A DNA stretch of 64,000 nt from Terrimesophilobacter sp044464485 (lineage in GTDB: Bacteria > Actinomycetota > Actinomycetes > Actinomycetales > Microbacteriaceae), in the NCBI GenBank assembly GCA_044464485.1, contig JBIQLG010000007.1, forward strand, positions 62,001-126,000, given 5' to 3'. The notes under the pieces are model-generated. The model worked only from the letters and a program-made list of their open reading frames with translations, was not told where the DNA came from and did no database searches. Positions within the stretch are counted from its first letter, which is position 1, and each line of letters opens with the position of its first letter. The translations under genes and the position numbers were made by a program. This document shows, one piece after another, positions 41,808-48,473 of this stretch.

Positions 41808-42830
41808 GTGACGGCAGCGACAACGCCGGGCGTGGCGTGGGATGGCTCGCGGGATGACGCCATAGTTCTGGCCGTAGACGGAGGTGGGTCGAAGACCGAT
41901 GTCGCCGCGGTGACGCTCGACGGCGACGTCGTGAGCAGATCGAGGGGCGGAGGCTCCAACCCGCAACTGTTTGGCATCGAGTCATCGATCGCCACAATTG
42001 ACGGGTTGGTTGAAGAAGTGCTTGACCGGTCGGGGAATCGGACCCTGGTCCACTCAGGCGTCTATCTTTCCGGGCTTGACCTGCCAGATGAAGTGGTCAC
42101 GTTTGAATCAGCCGTCGCCGGCCGATCCTGGGCGGTGGGCGCTACCGGCACACCCGTGTGCGTCAAGAACGATCTGCACGCGCTACTGCGCACGGGAACG
42201 GAACACGCCGACGCCGTCGTGGTGATCTGCGGTTCCGGAATCAACGCCATGGGAGTGCGCTCGGATGGCGCGACCGTTCGTTTCGCCGCTCTCGGCATGA
42301 TTTCGGGAGACTGGGGTGGTGGCCACTTTCTCGGCGAACAGGCGCTGTGGAACGCCGCGCGTTCTGAAGACGGTCGGGGCCAGCGCACCGTGCTGCAGGA
42401 ACTAGTTCCGCGCGCGTTCGGATTCGACACTGTCGCAGAGCTCTCCGCTGCACTGCATTTCGGGCGAGTGAGCGAACTCGAGATGAACAGCCTTTCGCCC
42501 GTGCTGTTCGCCGCGGCGGACGCGGGGGATGCGGTGGCGGGTGCGGTCGTAGCGCGCCAGGCCGAGGAAATCGTCTTGCTCATCACGGCAACCCTTGCGC
42601 GTCTGGACATGCTCAATCAGAAGATTCCCGTCATTCTGGGCGGTGGAGTGCTCGCAGCCCGGCATCCGCTGCTCAATGATTCCATTGTCGATCGGATGCT
42701 TCAGCGCGCGCCGCTCGCCGTCGTGCGCGTCATCGACAGTCGACCCATCGTGGGGGCCGCGCTGTTGTGCCTCGAAGCCGTTGGTGCCGAAGACTCCGCA
42801 CTCGCGCGAGCGGCATCGTCGTTGGCGTGA
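41808..42830 (+). CDS. BadF/BadG-family sugar kinase (N-acetylglucosamine kinase-like)
   Basis: An ASKHA-fold kinase of about 340 residues. Phosphate-1 loop IVLAVDGGGSKTDVAAVTLDG (~18-38), central VCVKNDLHALLRTG (~120-133), phosphate-2 VVVICGSGINAMGV (~140-153), GDWGGGHFLGEQALWNAARS (~169-188), and a C-terminal VILGGGVLAARHPLLND adenosine site are all present. GTG 41808, seven bases after the GH4 stop, is the most likely start. It ends the ROK-ABC-GH4 operon. It may phosphorylate the imported disaccharide for GH4, or the released monosaccharide. Confidence 0.86.
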   Translation: MTAATTPGVAWDGSRDDAIVLAVDGGGSKTDVAAVTLDGDVVSRSRGGGSNPQLFGIESSIATIDGLVEEVLDRSGNRTLVHSGVYLSGLDLPDEVVTFESAVAGRSWAVGATGTPVCVKNDLHALLRTGTEHADAVVVICGSGINAMGVRSDGATVRFAALGMISGDWGGGHFLGEQALWNAARSEDGRGQRTVLQELVPRAFGFDTVAELSAALHFGRVSELEMNSLSPVLFAAADAGDAVAGAVVARQAEEIVLLITATLARLDMLNQKIPVILGGGVLAARHPLLNDSIVDRMLQRAPLAVVRVIDSRPIVGAALLCLEAVGAEDSALARAASSLA

Positions 42831-42902
42831 CCGAGATGCGCAAAGTAGCGGCGTGAGCCAGCGGCGCAAACGTCGGTGTTGGCGTGCGGTAAGAAGCGGG
42901 GC

Positions 42903-44225
42903 TCAGCTCTTGTGAGCCTCGGCCTCGATGATGGCGATCTCCTGGGTTGCGAGCTCGTGAGAGCGCCCATCCGCTGCGTAACCGATCTGGAAGCGCGGCC
43001 ACGTCGTCTTGTAGCGCACGCGAACGCGCTTGTACCGCATGAGCCAGTAGAGGCAGACGGATGCGGCGGCAAATCCGGAAATCGCGGCGACGCCGAGCCC
43101 CCAGCGTGGCCCGAACTGGTTGACGACCCAGCCGACGAACGGCGCCCCGACGGGCGTACCGCCCACGAAGATGGCCATGTACAGCGCCATGACGCGTCCC
43201 CGCATGCTGGGCTTCACCGAGGTTTGCACCATGGAATTCGCGGTCGTGATGAACATGAGTGCTGCGAATCCGATGAGCGCCAACGATACGGCGAACATCT
43301 CGAAAGTGGGCAGGAGGGCGGAAAGCGTGCTCGCGAGCCCGAAGAGCGCGACCGAGAAGAAGAGCGTGCGCATGCGGGGGCGTTCCTGTCTGGCTGAAAA
43401 TAGCGCACCGGAAACCGACCCGACAGCCATCACGGAACTGAGAATGCCGAACTCGGTTGCGCCTTTGTGAAAGGCGATGGTGGCCATCGTGGAGGTGAAG
43501 ATCGCGAAGTTCATTCCGAACGTGCCGACGATGCCGATCATGATGAGCACCACAATGATGGCCGGCTTCTTCAGTACGTATCGGAAACCCGCGACGATTT
43601 GGCCGCGCGCTCTCGGTGCTCGAGGTTGCGCGCGCAATTCGCTCACCCTGATCGCGACGAGAGCGATGATGGTGCCCAGGAACGTGCCCGCATTGATGAC
43701 GAAGACCCATCCAGCGCCGACGATGGCGATGAGCGCGCCCGCAACGGCCGGACCGACGAGTCGAGCCGAATTGAACGAGACCGAATTCAAGGAAACGGCG
43801 TTGGTGAGGTCCTTCGTCTCGACCAGTTCGGCAACGAAGATTTGACGGACGGGCGCATCGATGGCCGAGACGGTTCCGAGCAGAAATGCGAACAAATAGA
43901 CGTGCCACAGCTGCGCGACGCCGAACACGACGATGATGCCGAGACCGAGCGCGAGGGCACCCATGGCCGCCTGAGTCGCCATGAGCATTTTGCGCACGTT
44001 CACGCGGTCGGCGATGAGACCCGCCCATGGCATGAGCAGGAGCACGGGACCGAGCTGAAGGGCCATCGTGATACCGACGGCGGCAGCATCATGGTCGCTG
44101 AGCTCGGTCAGAACTATCCAGTCCTGCGCTGTTCGCTGCATCCAGGTTCCGATGTTGGAGGTGAGACCTCCTGCGAACCAGATCAAATAGTTGCGTACTC
44201 CGAGAGAGCGAAATGTCGAATTCAC
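42903..44225 (-). CDS. MFS transporter (multidrug-efflux type)
   Basis: A major-facilitator protein of 440 residues with about 12 membrane segments. It begins NSTFRSLGVRNYLIWFAGGLTSNIGTWMQRTAQDWIVLTEL, characteristic of enterobactin/MFS_3-type exporters. The cytoplasmic motif GLIADRVNVRKMLMATQ (~61-77) is motif A, and SFNSARLVGPAVAGALIAIVG (~143-163) motif C-like. GTG 44225 overlaps the marR stop by four bases and is favoured over a frame open further upstream. The MarR pairing suggests drug or toxic-compound efflux; cargo is unknown. Confidence 0.9.
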   Translation of the reverse strand: MNSTFRSLGVRNYLIWFAGGLTSNIGTWMQRTAQDWIVLTELSDHDAAAVGITMALQLGPVLLLMPWAGLIADRVNVRKMLMATQAAMGALALGLGIIVVFGVAQLWHVYLFAFLLGTVSAIDAPVRQIFVAELVETKDLTNAVSLNSVSFNSARLVGPAVAGALIAIVGAGWVFVINAGTFLGTIIALVAIRVSELRAQPRAPRARGQIVAGFRYVLKKPAIIVVLIMIGIVGTFGMNFAIFTSTMATIAFHKGATEFGILSSVMAVGSVSGALFSARQERPRMRTLFFSVALFGLASTLSALLPTFEMFAVSLALIGFAALMFITTANSMVQTSVKPSMRGRVMALYMAIFVGGTPVGAPFVGWVVNQFGPRWGLGVAAISGFAAASVCLYWLMRYKRVRVRYKTTWPRFQIGYAADGRSHELATQEIAIIEAEAHKS

Positions 44226-44638
44226 TTCTCGGCAAGCTCCTTGAGTACGGGGACGGCTTTTTCCAGGATGGCGCGCTGCTCGGCACTCAGCGCAGCGAGC
44301 TGTTGCGTGAACCATGCGTCGCGGCGGCGGCGTGTTTCCACGACGAATGCGCGTCCCGCGTCCGAGAGATCCAGCTCGATTCGCCGGGCATCGTCTTCCG
44401 CGATGGCGCGCGTGACCAAACCGGATGCGACGAGGGCGTTGATGGTGCGATTCATGCTCGGCGGCGTCACGCGCTCGTGCTCGCTCAGGGAACCGAGCGA
44501 TTGCTTTCCGTGGTTGTCCAGCGTGAACAGCACGGAACGCTGACTCTCCGAGACATCGTCATCCGCCGCGTTCGCCCTTATCCTTCTGGCCAGTCGCTGG
44601 ATTGCCAGCCGGAGCTGCTGATTGCCGTCTCGATCCAT
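44222..44638 (-). CDS. MarR-family transcriptional regulator
   Basis: A 138-residue winged-helix regulator: LRLAIQRLARRIRANAADDDVSESQRSVLFTLDNHGKQSLGSLSEHERVTPPSMNRTINALVASGLVTRAIAEDDARRIELDLSDAGRAFV covers the dimerisation helix and DNA-binding wing. It is translationally coupled to the MFS gene, a common repressor-exporter pair. A 15-base palindrome at 44657-44671 lies between its -35 and -10 boxes, so it is probably autorepressed. TATGCT (44652-44647) is eight bases before ATG 44638, giving almost no leader. Confidence 0.9.
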   Translation of the reverse strand: MDRDGNQQLRLAIQRLARRIRANAADDDVSESQRSVLFTLDNHGKQSLGSLSEHERVTPPSMNRTINALVASGLVTRAIAEDDARRIELDLSDAGRAFVVETRRRRDAWFTQQLAALSAEQRAILEKAVPVLKELAEK

Positions 44639-44656
44639 AATTACTTAGCATAACAA

Positions 44657-44671
44657 ATTAGTGTGCCTAAT
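44657..44671. promoter_or_regulatory. MarR-type operator
   Basis: ATTAG-TGTGC-CTAAT, perfect 5-base arms. It lies just upstream of the marR -10 (TATGCT, 44652-44647 on the minus strand) and overlaps a TTCATT -35 candidate. Its size and symmetry fit a MarR dimer. Confidence 0.5.
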
Positions 44672-44760
44672 GAATTCACTCGACCACCTCAACGGCGGCG
44701 GCAATACACTGGGCAGAACGGATGCTGTGTGTTCGGGAACCAGCTCAGAAAGGTGGCATC

Positions 44761-45627
44761 GTGGCCATTCGCAGCTCTCATCGCGACGACCGCACCTATC
44801 AGGATGCCGGCGGGGTGACAATTCACTATTACGTCTGGAGCGCGCAAAAGCCCCGTGCCGTCGTTCAGATTCTTCACGGTCTCGGCGAACACGCCGCGCG
44901 CTACGAATGGCTCGCCGGCAAGCTCACCGCGGCCGGATACACCGTGTACGCGGACGACCATCGAGGCCACGGACAGACAGGGCTCGGGCAGGGCGGCGGA
45001 GACCACTCGAGGCTGGGCAAACTCGGGTTTGGCGGAATGCCCGCCACGGTCGAGGCCATCCATCAGCTCACCGAACTGATCCGCAACGAAAACCCCGGAT
45101 TGCCTGTCGTGCTGCTCGGTCACAGCTGGGGATCCTTCCTCGCACAAATGCTGGTCAACGAATATTCGCCTGACTACGCCGCCGTCATTCTGAGCGGAAG
45201 CGCGTTGCGCACGTTCGCGCACATGAACAGCGGAGACTTGAACGCCAAGTACAAGCACCTCGGTTCGGCCGGGTACGAGTGGTTGAGCCGCGACAAAGAG
45301 GTCGTCGCTGCTGCGGCCGCTGATCCACTCATGTTCATTGCGAAAGCGCTGCCGCTCTTTGGCCTCACCGATAGCCTTCGGCTGCTCGGCAAGCCCGTCA
45401 AGAACATCGAACATGATCTTCCGATACTTATTCAGGTGGGCAGCAACGATGTCGTCGGGGGAGTGAAAAGCAACGAACTTCTTGCCGATGCCTACCTGAA
45501 TCGAAGCAAGTTGAGCGATGTGAAACTCATCGTCTACACCGGCGCGCAGCACGAGATCTTCAACGAGACCAACAAAGACGAAGTTGTCGCAGACACCCTC
45601 GCGTGGTTGGCAGAACGCGTGGCATGA
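44761..45627 (+). CDS. Alpha/beta hydrolase (monoacylglycerol-lipase-like)
   Basis: A serine hydrolase of 288 residues resembling lysophospholipase/monoglyceride lipase proteins. The oxyanion region is VVQILHGLGEHAARYEWLAGKLTAAGYTVYADDHRGHG (~34-71), the nucleophile elbow LGHSWGSF near 117-124, and the C-terminal His lies in YTGAQHEIFNE with an upstream Asp (GSNDVVGG). GTG 44761 is preferred because AAAGGTGG is close upstream and the in-frame ATG at 44722 adds an atypical tail. The substrate is probably a monoester lipid. The stop overlaps the HIT gene. Confidence 0.87.
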   Translation: MAIRSSHRDDRTYQDAGGVTIHYYVWSAQKPRAVVQILHGLGEHAARYEWLAGKLTAAGYTVYADDHRGHGQTGLGQGGGDHSRLGKLGFGGMPATVEAIHQLTELIRNENPGLPVVLLGHSWGSFLAQMLVNEYSPDYAAVILSGSALRTFAHMNSGDLNAKYKHLGSAGYEWLSRDKEVVAAAAADPLMFIAKALPLFGLTDSLRLLGKPVKNIEHDLPILIQVGSNDVVGGVKSNELLADAYLNRSKLSDVKLIVYTGAQHEIFNETNKDEVVADTLAWLAERVA

Positions 45628-46055
45628 GCACACTGTTCACCCGCATCATCCGGGGCGAAGAACCAGCGCGCTTCGTCTGGAAAGATGAACAGTGCGTCGC
45701 TTTTCTCACCATCGAGCCGCGGCGACCAGGGCACGTTCTTGTCGTGCCACGGCTCGAAGTGGACCGTTGGCTCGATGCGCCAGACACTCTCATCGCCGAC
45801 CTCATGGTCGTGGCGCATCGCATCGGCCTCGCCCAGCGCGACGAGTGGCAGTCGGATCGCGCGGGCCTCATGATCGAGGGCTATATGGTGCCGCACCTGC
45901 ATATCCATGTGTGGCCCTCGTGGTCTCCGCGGGAGTTCCATCCCTCCGGAATCGATCGTGCCGCTGACCCAGCGGACCTTCAGGCCGCCGCCGTGCGCCT
46001 GCGGGCCCGATTGCGCGCGCAGGGCTGGGAGCAGTTCGTTCCTCAGGAGGAATAG
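45624..46055 (+). CDS. HIT-family nucleotide hydrolase/transferase
   Basis: A histidine-triad protein of 143 residues with the complete motif HLHIHVWPSW (~92-101). TLFTRIIRGEEPARFVWKDEQCVAFLTIEPRRPGHVLVVPRLEVDRW (~3-49) is the typical Hint-like core. The C-terminus (REFHPSGIDRAADPADLQAAAVRLRARL) is helical. ATG 45624 overlaps the hydrolase stop by four bases. Family members hydrolyse nucleoside phosphoramidates or dinucleoside polyphosphates. A possible link to the lipoyl-AMP-making ligase downstream is speculative. Confidence 0.92.
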   Translation: MSTLFTRIIRGEEPARFVWKDEQCVAFLTIEPRRPGHVLVVPRLEVDRWLDAPDTLIADLMVVAHRIGLAQRDEWQSDRAGLMIEGYMVPHLHIHVWPSWSPREFHPSGIDRAADPADLQAAAVRLRARLRAQGWEQFVPQEE

Positions 46056-46057
46056 GC

Positions 46058-47176
46058 TTGGAACAACCATTTCCGCATCGACTTGATACCGCGCCAGAGG
46101 TCGAATCCACGTTCAGGAGGCACGCCGTGCACGGCGAATACAAGGTACCCGGGGGAAAGCTCGTGGTTGTCGATCTCGATGTCGTCGACAACCGCATCAC
46201 GAATTTTCGGCTGGCTGGCGACTTCTTTCTCGAGCCGGACAGCGCGCTTGAGGCCATCAACGAGGCCGTCAACGGAATTCCCGCCGACAGCGATTCAGCA
46301 TGGATTGCGGCAGCGGTCAAAGGAGCGCTGCCGGATGACGCGCTGCTGCTGGGATTCAGCCCAGAAGCCGTGGCGATCGCCATCCGTCGGTCGCTCTCGA
46401 GCGCGCGAAGCTGGACCGATTACGAGTGGCAACTCATCCACGACGCTGCGTACCCGCCCGTGATGCAGATGGCGCTGGATCAGGTGCTCTCGGAGGAGGT
46501 CGGTGCCGGCCGTCGCAAACCCACGCTGCGTATTTGGGAGTGGGATGAACCGGGCGTCGTCATTGGCAGCTTTCAGTCGGTCAAAAATGAAGTCGATCTC
46601 GACAATGCGGCAAAATACGGCATGCAAGTCGTCCGCCGCATCAGCGGCGGCGGCGCCATGTTCATGGAGGCCGGCTCCGTCATCACGTATTCCATTTACG
46701 CTCCGAGCGATCTGGTGCAAGGGATGTCGTTTGCCGACTCGTACGCTTTCCTCGACGAGTGGGTGATCACCGCGCTCAAGGGACTCGGCATCGATGCGTT
46801 CTATCAACCGCTCAACGACATTACGAGCGCGAAGGGCAAGATCGGCGGAGCGGCCCAGAAACGACTCGGCGTGGGCGCCGTGCTGCATCACGCCACCATG
46901 AGTTACGACATGGACGGCGAGCGCATGGTGGAAGTGCTGCGCATCGGACGCGAAAAGATGAGCGACAAAGGTACGAAAAGCGCCGCGAAGCGCGTGGATC
47001 CGTTACGCAGCCAGACGGGTCTGCCGCGTGCCGAAATCATCGAGAAGATGAAAGCCACATTCAAAGGGCTATACGGACTGACGGAAAGCGAAATCACCGC
47101 AGAGGAACTCGCGCGGGCGAAGCAGCTCGTCGTCGACAAGTTCTCCACCGACGACTGGTTGTACCGTGTTCCTTAA
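46058..47176 (+). CDS. Lipoate-protein ligase with accessory domain at the N-terminus
   Basis: It activates lipoate (or octanoate) with ATP and attaches it to a lysine of E2/GcvH proteins. The 372-residue protein has its accessory (Lip_prot_lig_C/LplB-like) domain first (GEYKVPGGKLVVVDLDVVDNRITNFRLAGDFFLEPDSALEAI, ~28-69) and the catalytic LplA domain second. The catalytic part has RRISGGGAMFMEAGSVITYSI (~193-213) and the lysine motif SAKGKIGGAAQKR near 252-264. E. coli LplA has the reverse order. It starts at TTG 46058, supported by AGGAGG seven bases upstream, two bases after the HIT stop. Confidence 0.87.
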   Translation: MEQPFPHRLDTAPEVESTFRRHAVHGEYKVPGGKLVVVDLDVVDNRITNFRLAGDFFLEPDSALEAINEAVNGIPADSDSAWIAAAVKGALPDDALLLGFSPEAVAIAIRRSLSSARSWTDYEWQLIHDAAYPPVMQMALDQVLSEEVGAGRRKPTLRIWEWDEPGVVIGSFQSVKNEVDLDNAAKYGMQVVRRISGGGAMFMEAGSVITYSIYAPSDLVQGMSFADSYAFLDEWVITALKGLGIDAFYQPLNDITSAKGKIGGAAQKRLGVGAVLHHATMSYDMDGERMVEVLRIGREKMSDKGTKSAAKRVDPLRSQTGLPRAEIIEKMKATFKGLYGLTESEITAEELARAKQLVVDKFSTDDWLYRVP

Positions 47177-47177
47177 A

Positions 47178-47387
47178 GTGAAGCGCAAGGGCGGAGGGCG
47201 CGGCCTTGGCGGAATGATCACCATGGTTGATGAGGTTTTCGCGCCTACCAAACACGAAGCCGCCCTTGAGGCTGATCGCGAGACGCGGCTACCGGCGCCG
47301 GCGCCGCTGCCCGGGGACGGCGACAAGGGAATCTCGCGCGGGCGCATAGTCATCCATGTTCACGAGGCCGGGGAATCAACTCCATGA
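47178..47387 (+). CDS. Small conserved-looking hypothetical protein
   Basis: A predicted 69-residue soluble protein of unknown function: a basic Gly/Arg-rich start (KRKGGGRGLGG), then MVDEVFAPTKHEAALEADRE, then a Pro/Asp linker (LPAPAPLPGDGDKG) and a short beta-like end (RGRIVIHV). The DEVFAPTKHEA plus PAPxPGDG pattern reminds me of small actinobacterial proteins such as the DUF6191 group, but I am not sure. GTG 47178 is one base after the ligase stop; GTG 47166 and ATG 47214 are alternatives. It ends with a four-base overlap (ATGA) with the methyltransferase start. Confidence 0.6.
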   Translation: MKRKGGGRGLGGMITMVDEVFAPTKHEAALEADRETRLPAPAPLPGDGDKGISRGRIVIHVHEAGESTP

Positions 47388-48256
47388 CGTGGGCCCCGGA
47401 TGGCGACAACCTCGTCATCCACGGCGACAACCTCGTCATCCACGGCGACAACCTCGTCGCGGCTGCTGCCTTGCCGGACAATACGTTCACTGTCGTATAC
47501 CTCGACCCGCCCTTCAACACCGGGCGCTCTCAAGAGCGGCAGTCCACGACGAGCGTGCGGAGCGCGACCGGCTCCGTGGTCGGATTCAAGGGCCAGCGCT
47601 ACGAGCGCATCCGCGGCGACCTCATGGCCTACGACGACGAGTTCGAGGACTACTGGTCGTTTCTCGAACCCCGGCTCGCCGAGGCCTGGCGGCTGCTCGC
47701 CGACGACGGCACGCTCTATTTGCACCTGGACTATCGTGAGGCTCACTACGCGAAAGTACTGCTCGACGCCCTATTCGGCCGCGAGTGCTTTCTGAACGAG
47801 ATCATCTGGGCTTACGACTACGGCGGCAAGTCGAAGCGTCGCTGGCCGACGAAGCACGACACGATCCTCGTCTACGTCAAGGACCCGCGCGGCTACCACT
47901 TCGACTCGGAGGCAGTCGATCGGGAACCCTACATGGCGCCGGGTCTCGTGACGCCGGAGAAAGCAGCGCGCGGAAAGCTCCCCACCGATGTCTGGTGGCA
48001 CACGATCGTGTCGCCGACCGGAAAGGAGAAAACCGGATATCCGACCCAGAAGCCCGAGGGCATCCTGCGCCGCATCATTCAGGCCTCAAGCCGCGAAGGC
48101 GACTGGGTTCTCGACTTCTTCGCCGGCAGCGGGACCACCGGGGCGGTCGCGGCAGCGCTCGGGCGCCGCTTCGTGCTCGTTGACGCGAGCGCGGATGCCC
48201 TGCGGGTGATGCGAGAGCGGCTGACGGCGGCGGGCATCCCGTTCACCGAAAACTAG
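47384..48256 (+). CDS. Orphan DNA methyltransferase, beta class (N6-adenine/N4-cytosine)
   Basis: A site-specific amino-methyltransferase of 290 residues. Motif order is IV first (VVYLDPPFNTGRS, ~44-56) and I last (VLDFFAGSGTTGAVAAALG, ~244-262), the beta class. TDVWWHTI and TGYPTQKPEGILRRII (~219-234) are typical of Mod/CcrM-like enzymes. A 21-bp tandem repeat encodes GDNLVIH repeated before the usual GDNL segment. No restriction gene is adjacent. It is coupled to the small upstream gene by ATGA. By eye it is richer in G+C than its neighbours, which may indicate transfer. The target sequence cannot be read from the protein. Confidence 0.88.
   Translation: MTWAPDGDNLVIHGDNLVIHGDNLVAAAALPDNTFTVVYLDPPFNTGRSQERQSTTSVRSATGSVVGFKGQRYERIRGDLMAYDDEFEDYWSFLEPRLAEAWRLLADDGTLYLHLDYREAHYAKVLLDALFGRECFLNEIIWAYDYGGKSKRRWPTKHDTILVYVKDPRGYHFDSEAVDREPYMAPGLVTPEKAARGKLPTDVWWHTIVSPTGKEKTGYPTQKPEGILRRIIQASSREGDWVLDFFAGSGTTGAVAAALGRRFVLVDASADALRVMRERLTAAGIPFTEN
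47402..47458 (+). repeat. 21-bp in-frame tandem repeat (2.7 copies) in methyltransferase gene
   Basis: GGCGACAACCTCGTCATCCAC at 47402-47422 and 47423-47443, then its first 15 bases at 47444-47458. The copies are identical and encode GDNLVIH. The unit is seven codons, so copy-number change keeps the frame. Confidence 0.9.
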
Positions 48257-48272
48257 GCTGCGCGCAATTCAC

Positions 48273-48315
48273 GACCCCGCCCTGTTCGCAACTCAGGCAA
48301 TTCGAGCGCGGGGTC
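48273..48315. repeat. Inverted repeat downstream of the methyltransferase
   Basis: GACCCCGC (48273-48280) and GCGGGGTC (48308-48315) are perfect arms 27 bases apart. A second stem, CGACAA (48328-48333) / TTGTCG (48342-48347), follows. The whole 48257-48473 stretch shows no convincing gene; these stems may end the upstream operon's transcript. Confidence 0.45.
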
Positions 48316-48396
48316 ACCTGACGGCTCCGACAACACGGGCCTTGTCGTGAGCTCCAGCACTTTCTGCCTGAATTGCGTGCGAACGGGCGTGCGAAC

Positions 48397-48429
48397 GAGC
48401 GAGCGGGCGAGCGAGCGGGCGAGCGAGCG
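48397..48429. repeat. 12-bp GC-rich tandem repeat (about 2.75 copies)
   Basis: The unit GAGCGAGCGGGC repeats from 48397, with a partial third copy ending at 48429. It lies in the non-coding gap before the LacI-type gene. A looser GCGAACGGGCGT-like repeat precedes it. Confidence 0.7.
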
Positions 48430-48473
48430 AAAGTAGGCACGAGCAGTGGTGCGTCTTGCTGCGGGCAGGAACT

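Noticed and set aside
47402..47458. Possible CRISPR-like repeats
   Set aside because: The repeats are adjacent without spacers, in frame and inside a gene.
48387..48430. Possible origin or partition repeats
   Set aside because: The GC-rich 12-mers do not resemble DnaA boxes or parS, and no dnaA/parAB genes are near.
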